Below are positions 48,146 through 57,537 of a stretch of 64,000 bases of DNA, piece by piece. The stretch lies in the NCBI GenBank assembly GCA_003550325.1, contig QKWP01000515.1, positions 159,581-223,580 of the forward strand. The letters are read 5' to 3'. The position numbers were made by a program, and so were the translations under genes. The DNA is from Gigaspora rosea. Taxonomy: Eukaryota > Glomeromycota > Glomeromycetes > Diversisporales > Gigasporaceae. Within the stretch, counting starts at the first letter, position 1; each line of letters opens with the position of its first letter. The notes beneath the pieces were generated by a model, which did no database searches, was not told where the DNA came from, and was given only the letters and a program-made list of their open reading frames with translations.

Positions 48146-48998
48146 ATAGTTCTTTTGTTGGTTCAATTCTCACTTTATTTATATAATTTTTTATTCTAGC
48201 TGTAAGGCTCTAATGCAATTGTTAATATTATTAACGATCATTATATGGCCAAAACAATACGAGTGATTAATTTAACAGTGAAATGGATTAATTGTTCAAT
48301 AAATCAGGTAATCAAAGGTTTAATCAATTTTGTTTTTGTATAAAAAGTTATTAATTCGATCTTTCTTTTTTAACTGAGTTATATTAAACAAAGTTCAAAA
48401 CGCTCATTATGAAGTCACAACTAATGACACAACTTTACTTAGAATAATAAATATTCAAAGGGTGCAAAGTAAATTCAATAAGTAATTTATTAAACAATTT
48501 TGGGTTAAAAGAAACTTTCTTCGAGCTAACACTTCTACACTTTTTTCGAAGGTTAGAACTCAACACTAACTCAACTTGAGAATAATGCTTTATTGAAGTG
48601 AAAAGGGGTCTTGTATATTTTCTTCTCGTTAGTAAGTATTAGTTCTAGTAATTATCCCAAGAGATCCTTGAATTAATAATAACGCCTCTTGATATATGAA
48701 ATTTGTAATAAAGTTCAAATCCTGTATCCTCACATTGTCTTGTGACATAATCTAAAGCTCAAGCTTAATTCTGACTCTAGTTACTCAGACCAAATTTATC
48801 GACGCCTCAATCGAAGCTTAACTATTATTAGAGTTAGATAGAGTTGATCTTAGTTGGATTTAATAGTTAATAGTAGTAGCTTTTAGATGTAAAGTTCATT
48901 TTCGCCTATATAGTTTTTGATCAAATTCATAGATCACTACCATTCCTCTCTAACTATTAAGGTGGAAGAGTGTTTACATTTGACTGATTTAACTCCAA
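48146..48998. other. No gene seen
   Basis: AT-rich sequence without repeats or coding frames that I can support. Confidence 0.5.
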
Positions 48999-49240
48999 GG
49001 CTACGCAAAGTTAATTTTTCGTTTTGCATAACCTGCTGACCCAATTTTTTTTAAAAAAAAATTTTTTTAATTTCTTATCATACCAATTATTCTATTTTTG
49101 CCATTTAATTTTTTACTTTGGTGTTGCCCGATAAAGTTCTTTATTTTCTGGAATTACCGACAGGCTTGATAAAAAAAAACCAAATTATTCTGATTCCATG
49201 TATGCAAATCGAAGAATTAACTTTGCTGACCTTAGATGTA
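48999..49240. mobile_element. MITE family C, copy 2 (about 240 bp)
   Basis: The left end aaggctacgcaaagttaatt, then tttcgttttgcat, and the complement of the right end aaggtcagcaaagttaattc, then ttcgatttgcat, are inverted copies. The middle has gacccaatttttttt and gccatttaatttttt as in copy 1 at 21905-22231. Confidence 0.7.
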
Positions 49241-49380
49241 AACATAAATTAATTTAGGCTACAAAAGTTTTTTTAAAAAAAAATCAGACTCGCCAACTGG
49301 AATTTTGAAACTCCAGGTTATGCAAAATGTAAAAATAACTTTCGTGGCCTGATAGTTGCTAGAAAATAAATTTCCAATTT

Positions 49381-49546
49381 AGGGCATGCCATTTATCACG
49401 TGATATTTTTTACTTAGTAGCCACCCTATCCATGTATAGTGTGATCACTTTATCTAATTCTAATTGATTAATATAATATATAGACGTGGTCACTACCTCT
49501 GGCCATGTATCCATGGTAAAAATTACGTGATAAATAGCATGCCCCT
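49381..49546. mobile_element. Palindromic MITE, 166 bp
   Basis: The left arm agggcatgccatttatcacg continues tgatattttt. The complement of the right arm runs aggggcatgctatttatcac then gtaattttt. Both arms contain a cacgtgat core and catgtat stretches. The flanks may share TTA. Confidence 0.75.
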
Positions 49547-49654
49547 TACTTACTACACTAGTTATTTTCTTTAGTAAAATTGAAGGGAGCTTCTCTACTT
49601 GTTGTCCCCTTTATTGAAATCAAATTCATTCATTTTTATATATTTAAATTTATA

Positions 49655-49820
49655 TACGACACGTTAGCATGTTATTTGGCGTGTTAATGAGTTGTTTAAC
49701 ATGCTATGTGCTATTCAACAATGATACTACTAAGCCTAATACGTTGACATGCTATCAAAAATAATTATAATTTGTTACTCTTAACACATATATGTGCTAA
49801 CATGTTAACGTGTTATAAAA
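49655..49820. repeat. Weak fold-back rich in AACATG / CATGTT
   Basis: The left block acacgttagcatgttat is matched by the complement of the right block, aacacgttaacatgttagca; several cgtgttaat / taacatgcta units lie between. Possibly a decayed MITE. Confidence 0.5.
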
Positions 49821-49929
49821 ATTTTACAAAAAAGAGTAATAATATATCAATTATCTAGTTTATGCAGATTTTGACTATTATTTAATAAATTATACAAAAA
49901 TAGAAATGAGTTATCTATACTAACTAAAG

Positions 49930-50284
49930 AGGAGATCTATTAATTAACAGAAGCTGATTGTACTGGTCCTGCACAGCATTGCATGTTGTACAGCTATCTT
50001 ATAATTTATCTTCTATATGTTAAAAATACCTGTACTGACCAATGTTCTATAGGTATTGGTTGAGTTAACTTCATAACAATCAAATTGTATATGAGTTTTT
50101 AGCTCAACTTAAATACTGGCCCACTTTATATCACATTGAATTAATTTTAATTCTATCTGCTATTGCTACTGTACTATGAAACTTTACTATTCAAATTTTA
50201 CTGATTTACAATCACCAAATACATTAAACTTACATATTTTAATCCAAACTCTCCTAAAAAATTAAATTTACTGCATGGTCTATA
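49930..50284 (+). mobile_element. LINE A remnant, RNase H part
   Basis: Readable pieces match the RNase H of the younger LINE A copy in order: CSIGIGWV (for MSIGWIQ), AQLKYWPTLYHIELILILSA (for AQIRYWFSSYKAELIAILSA, with the catalytic Glu kept) and a shifted FTIQI...YTD-like stretch. Direction and divergence suit the missing 3' continuation of the copy that breaks off at 45950, but 4 kb of unrelated sequence lie between, so it could be a separate copy. It ends at a taggaccccgg terminus. Confidence 0.65.
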
Positions 50285-50538
50285 TAGGACCCCGGACAAT
50301 TATATATAATGTGGTAGGCAATAACATTATAAGATTTGAAGAAATCTACCTCAAAAAGTTTTAGATTTTATACCTACTTTTATACATACTATATATAAAA
50401 TTTTTAAAATTTACCTAAACTTTTACCTACCAGATTATACTATACAAAAAATTTTTTATTTTCTATAGCTTGCCCAAATCAAGATAAATTTTAAATTTTA
50501 TAAAGTAATAATTTATTATTATTATTATTATATTTCAA
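50285..50538. mobile_element. Orphan terminus, taggaccccggac type
   Basis: It cuts the LINE A remnant abruptly with tataggaccccggacaat, the same first bases as the right end of the 24093-27288 element (aggaccccggaca on the complement). The rest is AT-rich and no partner end was found, so it is probably a truncated relative. Confidence 0.4.
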
Positions 50539-50719
50539 TAGGACCCCGAAATATTCATAGATAGGTCAGATATGAGTTTGCTTATTTTTGAGGATTTTTA
50601 TACAGATCTTTTCTATTTATAGTAATTATTATATTTATTTTTGAAGTTTTTCTGCAGATCTTTCCTTTGTTAGTAACTCTATAATTAAACTGACCTATCT
50701 ATGTATATTTCGGGTCCTA
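50539..50719. mobile_element. MITE family B, copy 2, intact (181 bp), 6-bp TSD
   Basis: The ends taggaccccgaaatattcat and atgtatatttcgggtccta are inverted copies over about 32 bases (both continue to agataggtcag). It is flanked by an exact tttcaa at 50533-50538 and 50720-50725. The interior carries cagatct stretches on both arms. It allows the interrupted copy at 39198-44865 to be understood. Confidence 0.9.
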
Positions 50720-50830
50720 TTTCAATTGTTTTTTTTATTTCAGAAGAAGCAACAATATTTTTTAGTTTACAATAATAATAAGATTTTAAATTCTTTGAAA
50801 ACTAATTTATTACAAAATTAATTATAAGTA

Positions 50831-50875
50831 GCTGCGCAATGCAGTTGACGAAACCAGGAGTTGGGAAATTAGTAC
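50831..50875 (+). repeat. Dispersed 45-bp hairpin motif, copy 3
   Basis: It reads gtagctgcgcaatgcagttg, acgaaaccaggagttgggaa: the same order as copies at 7872-7922 (complement) and 17328-17377, with the hairpin mostly kept (ctgcg, loop, tgcag). Confidence 0.65.
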
Positions 50876-51629
50876 ACTTTGATGCTAGATATTATATATA
50901 AATAGAATTATCCAACATAATGTTTCCTAAACATCTATTAGATTCTGATAATATATACATAATCTAATTATTGCAACCATCCGGTAGTTATTTGGGTTGT
51001 GGACTGAAAAACCTGCTCTTGACGCCTTTTAACAATTTTGAACCTTGATTCAAATTAAAGTGCTAGTTTCTATCCACATGTATTTTACTTTTTACCCTAT
51101 GTTGATATAATAAATTATTGAGATTTTTTAATTTGAATATTAAACCAATTTTTTAACGATTGTGTTCTAAAAATAGATTTACAACCAAAGATTGATGACT
51201 CAATTAAATTAGATTGGTCAATCAGTGGTTCATAATCATATGACATTGTTTATTCAGTAATCAATATTTAAAAATAAACAAAAAAATCAAGAGGTAAAAT
51301 TTAGGTTTCACAACAAATAATCACTATTTTCTTAAAAGGGCGTTATTTTATGCTGACCTATGATCGACCAATCAAAATCGATCACGTGAGTCCATATGTT
51401 TTTACTTAAAAAAAAGAAAAAAAATCAAAAAATTAAAAAAAATACAAAAAAATTAAAAAAAAAATTAAAAAAAATACAAAAAAATTAAAAAAAATACAAA
51501 AAAAACTGATTTCAACTATCTACTACTAACTATTATGCTAACTAACTATTATTAACTATTATACTACTGCTACGACCCATAATAACTAAACAATTGTAAT
51601 ACGTTCTAAAAAAAGAAGAAACGTTAGTA
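50876..51629. other. No gene; A-rich low complexity at 51404-51510
   Basis: AT-rich spacer. The only structure is a run of aaaaaattaaaaaaaataca units. No coding frame is seen. Confidence 0.55.
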
Positions 51630-51902
51630 CTATATATATATATAAAAAATCTACCATGCTACATTCGTTCTAGACTGTTTTATTCGTACTATATTTGTTC
51701 TAAAGAAAAGATCGTAAGAACGTTAGTACTGTATATAAAAAAAAAAAATGTAAGAACGTTAGTACTGTTAAAAACTAATAAAAAAAAACTATCTACTATG
51801 CTATATCCGTTCTAGCACATCCTAATCATACTATATTCGTTCTAGAGAAAAGAACGTAAAAACATTAGTAATGTAACAAACTAATTTAAAAAAAAGAAAC
51901 TA

Positions 51903-52229
51903 CAGTCAACCCTCCATAAATGCAATACCTCTCTAAATGCACGTTTTTTTTCTATTCTGTAAAATGTTATTAGTGCTAAATGCACGTTCTATATTCTGTA
52001 AATGCACGTTCTCTTGAATAACATTTTATATCACACTAACCTCTCTAAATGCATGTGGCCAATCAAATTTTAGTATTTAAGATAGATTATACAGTTTTGG
52101 TAGAAGTTACACAAACTTGATGATCTAATTTTTAAAAGCTGCAATTTAATTGGCTCTCGCTAAATGCAAACCTCCTAAATGCACGTTGTAGGCTTGTCTC
52201 TACGAGTTGCATTTATGGAGGGTTGACTG
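51903..52229. mobile_element. Tc1/pogo-like MITE, 327 bp, TA target, in the satellite
   Basis: The inverted ends cagtcaaccctccataaatg and catttatggagggttgactg are exact. TA lies on each side (51901-51902 and 52230-52231), and without the element the satellite reads gaaactatctactgtg, so the insertion is clean. Internal ctctctaaatgcacg motifs repeat several times. No transposase is present. Confidence 0.9.
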
Positions 52230-52355
52230 TATCTACTGTGCTACATCCGTTTTAGCACGTTTTAATCGTACTATGTTCATTCTAAAGAAAAGATCATAAT
52301 AACGTTAGTATTGAATAAACTAATTAATAAAAAACCAATATTTTACTATCACTAT

Positions 52356-53370
52356 TGTGAAGGGCAAATCCGATCTATGTAATCGGAAGTTGAGGCTGTG
52401 CCCGATGTCTATTTTTAGTTTCTTTTATTTCTATGTATATCTTTTCTATTTTTAAATATTACTTTTAGCATTACTATTTATAGTAATGCCATGACTCGAT
52501 GGACTCAATAGAGTTGAAAGAGTTGAAAGAGTTGAAAGAGTCGAAAGACTCCATAAACTCAATTGAATCCATCGAATCGATTTTTAGTCTGTAATTAAAA
52601 AGTATATAAAGGCCATAAGTCCATTGAGAGAAACAGTAGTTCAGTTTAACTCAAAATAGTTGCATAAGTTCCAGTTAGTAACCTTCGAAATTAGAGTAGA
52701 AGTGTTAGCTATAGAACCGCTTACTTTCCTTTGTACACTTTCTTTTTATATAAATAAAAACATATACTTATCTTTGCCCCCTAAGAATACTATTGTTCTT
52801 GCAAAATCGTTTATCATAACAACTTTCTTGTCACCGTGACTTTTAATACAAGCCCAAATCGTTATTAATCAAATCGAGGAGAGCAAAGAAAGAGAACTAA
52901 AACCCGATTTCTTACCTGTATTTATAATCAATTACGTATTGATTACTACATTGATTACCGCATCTATTGAACAATAACGACCCCGTGCCCCATATTGTTG
53001 ACCGACTGACGATCTCCAAAATCGAGCTAATCTATCCCGATTTCTGTGACTCTACGTAACAATCGTTACAAGAATTAAGCAATTGAACTCTGTGATTGGA
53101 ATCTTATAAGCTACAAATAAAGGAAGAATACAAAAATTAGTAAAGGATAAATACTCCAGGAGAAAGAACAAAAAGAAGAATAGAGATACTTATCCTAATA
53201 CCAAAGTCGCCGTACCAAGACTCTCTGAACCTTGAGACCTGGACCAAGTCTTCCACGCCTTTTTCTGCCTACCAGTTCAAGGTTTAGAAGTCTTGACCGG
53301 TACTTAAGTAGAGTTTTAGTTAAATACAGGGGTACTTGATAATTATATAGAAAACCCCTGCAAATCAGAA
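52356..53370. other. Insert in the satellite, possible LTR-type fossil
   Basis: Starting tgtgaagggcaaatc, this block has a TATA-like tatataaagg (about 52603), an aataaa (about 52752) and moderate GC, an LTR-like order. It also has a short tandem gttgaaaga run (52513-52555). No opposite end or flank repeat was fixed, and no protein is recognised in 52860-53370 (the minus frame 53195-53392 shows no family features). The family is unknown. Confidence 0.3.
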
Positions 53371-53712
53371 CTTCATACCGTGCTATGTCCATTCTAGCTA
53401 ACTATCGTGCTATGTCCATTTAAAAAAAGGAACATAAGAATGAAGGTTAGTACTATAAAAACTAATATATATATATATATAAAAACCTATCTACTGTGCT
53501 ACGTCCATTCATTCTAGTTACATTCCATTTTAATCATACTACGTTCGCTTTAAAAAAAGAATGCAAGAATATTAGTACTGTAACAAACCAATTTAAAAAA
53601 AAAAAGAAACTATCTACCGTGCTATGCTCGTTCTAGCATGCTCTATTCGTACTATATTTGTTCTAAAGAAAAGAATGTAAGAATGTTAGTACTGTAATAA
53701 AAAAAACCCCAA

Positions 53713-54557
53713 AAAAATAGCCATACCTTTATTCGAAGTCAAGGTTCTAAGCAACGACGGTTCTAAAAATAAATACAGTATTAAAAATAAAAAGAAAAAC
53801 AAATAAATAATAAAAAATTTATTTATATGATTATTAATCTTTAATGTGATTGGCCGATCATATAAGGGTCGCCATCTATAATTTTCCTTCTCAAAATGAA
53901 AACCACTTCAAAGACGAGTTTTCCTAGTCCACAGCCCATTTATGTAATCAAATTTTGATTCGTAATTGAGTTAAAGTGCATATGTTCAGTATCAAATTCA
54001 CATTATTAATTTCATAAAATTTTAATATATACAATTTCATAATTAGTAAAACAATTGTTCTTTTATATGAAAAATCTGAGATCTGATTAATTACGCAATC
54101 AATTTAAGAGTCAGTTTATGAAAAACAATGTAGAGAGGACGTTAATAAGGTATTAATTTTAAGATCATGTAATGTGCGAACTATAATAATATATTTAAGG
54201 GCAATAACGATGTAGGTACCTGATATTTGCAAAAAAAATAATAATCGAATATGCAACAATCGTAAATGTTAAAAATAATTACATAAATCTGCACAATTTT
54301 ATATAGTTGGCAAACAATATAAGCAAAATCTTAAGTGACTCAATACATAAATCGCTAATCTAAACAGAATTCTGAGTAAACAAACTATAATATTAACAAT
54401 AAGTCAAGAAAGTCAAGAAAGCATGATGATAAATAGTCAAGTCAATGTACATATAAAGAAAATCAATATTGTAAACACATAAGGTAATATTATAGAATTT
54501 TTTAAATAATAATTCCCGCCGCAAATTCAAAAGCACAAAACATCAGCATGCATGCAT
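53713..54557. other. No gene seen
   Basis: AT-rich sequence up to the target duplication of the younger LINE A. No coding frame or repeat is supported. Confidence 0.5.
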
Positions 54558-56375
54558 ACAAAATCAAGGAACGACAATAAAAATACCCAAGACATTATTA
54601 TAGGAAAAGCTCGCAAATTTAATGATAGCACCAATACTATCAATATTACATACTGGACTATTCAAACAAATAGCCACAACTCCAATCTCTATCCAATACC
54701 TGAAACTATCTGTATGCCATGTACAGGTTGTAGTTACAACACCTATCGAATTTCTGATCACTGTACTTTTGATATCTTTGCTACACTTTCTACTCAATTC
54801 AATGGAAGGAAGTGCTATTACAATCCTCCTAACAAACTCAAAATTTATGCTAATTTTCTAGACTTGCTTTATTCTATAGCAGTTCGCAATACACAAAACA
54901 CACCTCATATCCCAATACTACCAATTTCTAACAACCCTATTCATGAAATCTTTATATCCAATACATCCTCTAACTCCTTATACCAAATTGCATCCAATAA
55001 CCAATCACTTAATTCACTCACCTTCTATACTGATGGTTCAGTTACTAATATTACTAATGAAAGATGCAAAATGAGTATTGGTTGGATCCAAACTCATGAC
55101 AACTCTATTGTTCAATCATACTCTGCCCAAATACGATACTGGTTTTCCTCTTACAAAGCTGAGCTTATAGCTATTCTTTCTGCAATTTGTACATGCCCAC
55201 GTAATAGTAAAATATCTATATACACAGACTCCCAATCTATCATTTCCAAATTTCACAACTTATTCCATAAACCTCCTTCTCCTCACAAACAATATGCCTA
55301 CAACTACTGGCCTATTTGGCATACCTTACTAAACCTTATTCAATCCTACAACCTTCAAATTACATTACACAAAGTACCTGCACACCAGGACTGTATATAC
55401 AATAACCTTGCTGACAACCTCTCTAAAAACCCTAGTTCACACTCTGAAACGTACCTTACACTAAATTACAACAATATTTACAACCTATCATACTCTTTAT
55501 CTTACAATAATGTAACTGTAGAGCAACCATCTCGCAGAGCAATTAAAAACATATGTAATGCACATACTATTGCAATGTGGTCTTCCCAACATCGTATGAA
55601 CAATATTATACCTCTTTCACCTCAAATAGACTGGAATGCAACATGGCTTTACCTCAATAACAACTATAAACGTACCTATAACTACACCAACTCTCATCTC
55701 AACCAATCCAAATCCTTTAAAATCAAAATTCTTCTTCAACTTCTTCCTACATTATCCCATCTACACAACCTTTATCCACTACACTATACATCAATTAATT
55801 GCATCAATTGCGATACACATGAGCACAATTTACATTGGCTTATCTGCCCCGATACAACTAATCTCCTACAGATTATACACAATTCTATCAAACAAATTAT
55901 CACTTCACAAATTCTAGATATCACTAATACCCAACTATATGACCTCCATAACCAACTTATACAACATTCATGCCTATCTTTTAACAATCACAACAACCTA
56001 ACAGCCAACATTTATACAACTATTCAAGGATTCATCCCAACTTCACTTATTAACACAATTTCTAATTTTACCTGCTCCTATAAGTTAGCATCAGATATCA
56101 CTATAAAACTACTTCTCAAAATATCACAAAATATATATGAAAATCTATGGAAACCCTACTGTGCTAAACTATCTACCTATAAAAAACAACTTTCTAACAC
56201 TCCTACTCCACAACCTACCTCTCACCCTTCTAACCAATCTGCTATACAACTACGCACCAGAATCTCTTATACTTATAGCTGCATATGCGGTCTCCCTAAT
56301 CAACAACACACTAATAATCAATGCCCTCCATTAGGATTAGCCTCACGTAAAATCTCTATTTGGTCTACTATGTGA
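54552..56375 (+). CDS. LINE A ORF fragment: Cys cluster, RNase H and C-terminal zinc-binding region, 607 aa
   Basis: Open frame of 607 residues. The RNase H domain (about 155-292) has all expected catalytic residues: D161 (FYTDGSV), E204 (YKAELIAI), D226 (YTDSQS), H278 (PAHQD) and D288 (LADNLSK). It would degrade RNA in RNA-DNA hybrids during LINE replication. Residues 54-71 hold C-x2-C-x2-C-x10-C. Residues about 415-435 (CINCDTHEHNLHWLIC) look like the CxxC...H...C zinc-binding end of LINE polymerases. Low-complexity Ser/Thr/Pro follows near 555-575. The ATG and first six codons lie in the flanking DNA and target duplication (54552-54571), so the start is accidental; the real ORF began upstream in the full element. 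RT and endonuclease are missing, so it is not able to move on its own. Confidence 0.85.
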   Translation: MHTKSRNDNKNTQDIIIGKARKFNDSTNTINITYWTIQTNSHNSNLYPIPETICMPCTGCSYNTYRISDHCTFDIFATLSTQFNGRKCYYNPPNKLKIYANFLDLLYSIAVRNTQNTPHIPILPISNNPIHEIFISNTSSNSLYQIASNNQSLNSLTFYTDGSVTNITNERCKMSIGWIQTHDNSIVQSYSAQIRYWFSSYKAELIAILSAICTCPRNSKISIYTDSQSIISKFHNLFHKPPSPHKQYAYNYWPIWHTLLNLIQSYNLQITLHKVPAHQDCIYNNLADNLSKNPSSHSETYLTLNYNNIYNLSYSLSYNNVTVEQPSRRAIKNICNAHTIAMWSSQHRMNNIIPLSPQIDWNATWLYLNNNYKRTYNYTNSHLNQSKSFKIKILLQLLPTLSHLHNLYPLHYTSINCINCDTHEHNLHWLICPDTTNLLQIIHNSIKQIITSQILDITNTQLYDLHNQLIQHSCLSFNNHNNLTANIYTTIQGFIPTSLINTISNFTCSYKLASDITIKLLLKISQNIYENLWKPYCAKLSTYKKQLSNTPTPQPTSHPSNQSAIQLRTRISYTYSCICGLPNQQHTNNQCPPLGLASRKISIWSTM

Positions 56376-56619
56376 ACCTTATATAGTTCCCTTACTAACT
56401 CAATTTTAGATATACAAATCTAGGTGAGTTTTAACCACTCTAGTAGGTTTAGGTTGCAGATAAATTAGTCTGAGTCTCATACTTGTTTAATAATTTGTGC
56501 ATGGAGTAATTTTGTAATAATATAAAATGTACCCAAAGCTGCCCCTGGAGGCACTTATACAAATTAATAAAGATTGAGACAAAACCTCACTTTAATACAC
56601 AAAAAAAAAAAAAAACAAA
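54572..56619 (+). mobile_element. LINE A copy 2: 5'-truncated, poly-A tail, 14-bp TSD
   Basis: It is flanked by acaaaatcaaggaa at 54558-54571 and 56620-56633. The right end is a poly-A tail (about 56600-56619). It carries the last part of the LINE ORF and a 3' UTR of about 240 bases ending in an aataaag-type signal. Absence of endonuclease and RT, presence of tail and flank repeats show a typical incomplete target-primed reverse-transcription event. An almost exact flank repeat and an open frame mark it as the youngest large insertion here. Confidence 0.92.
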
Positions 56620-56633
56620 ACAAAATCAAGGAA

Positions 56634-57537
56634 TGATCATCTAAACCAGAAGCCTAGAATTGTGAACTTTACTTAACTTGCCTGTTATACTCTGTTCCTG
56701 GTATACTTTACGTACATCATACTACTTTTCTAGTATGAACAAATAAGGAAAACAGGGTAACTATAGTTAGTAATAAGATCAGAGGTATGATCAATTTAAT
56801 AACAATATAAGGAAAAATAATGATTATAAGGCAGGAGTAGAATAAATTAATATCGTGATATGGAGCGCAGAAATATTACGATAGTATCACCAGACTCAAG
56901 GCTTGATATATAGTTTGTTATTCATATTACACCATATAGCTGAAAAGAACTAATCAAAGACATAGTATGCTCGGCAAGGTCCAGAATGGATCAACTTACT
57001 AGTTTTTTTGAACATTAATTCTAGGCGCCTCTCAAAAGTGCTAGTCATATACAATATTTTTTCAATCAGATACTGAGAATTACACTCCCGTACAGCACAC
57101 AAGAGAACTATTAATAATACTAACAGAGGTTATATTGTTTGTATTATTTACTTTTTTGTATTTAATCAACGAACGGGCAAAAAATTAAACTCATCGCACT
57201 ATAGAAAATATAACCAAATTACTTACGTACATACAGTACATATACACATCAACATAGATACATAACCTAATATAAAAAATCTAAATTTACAAGTTTCACC
57301 ATTTAACTCTTGAGTAAACCATACACCTCGTACCTTGTACTATGTTTCTGGCATACTCTTCATCGCAACATTAATATTATAGTTAAGAATTTTTTTTTAC
57401 CAATTAGACTTGCAATTTCTTTTGGTAACCCTTTTTAGCATTGTTTGGGGTGTTATGAAAGTCACAAGGATTTTTTATTCAATCAGATGCTAAAGATTGC
57501 AAACATCAACTAACTTGCCTATAAACCATGTACTTTG
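56634..57537. other. No gene seen
   Basis: AT-rich spacer between the two LINEs. Phrases such as aacttgcctgttatactctg and ctaacttgcctataaaccat recur loosely near 56680 and 57510, suggesting an old local repeat. No coding frame is supported. Confidence 0.45.

Larger units (their letters stand above)
51630..53712. repeat. Second satellite, unit about 115 bp, split in two blocks
   Basis: The unit order is: ctatctactgtgctac(at)ccgttctagca, cttaatcgtactatattcgt, tctaaagaaaagaacgtaag, aacgttagtactgtaa, caaactaattt, A run. Copies or part copies are seen at about 51640-51780, 51780-51900, 52232-52345 and then 53380-53712 (about three more). The array is interrupted by a MITE (51903-52229) and by about 1 kb of other sequence (52356-53370). 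No frame is conserved. Confidence 0.85.
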
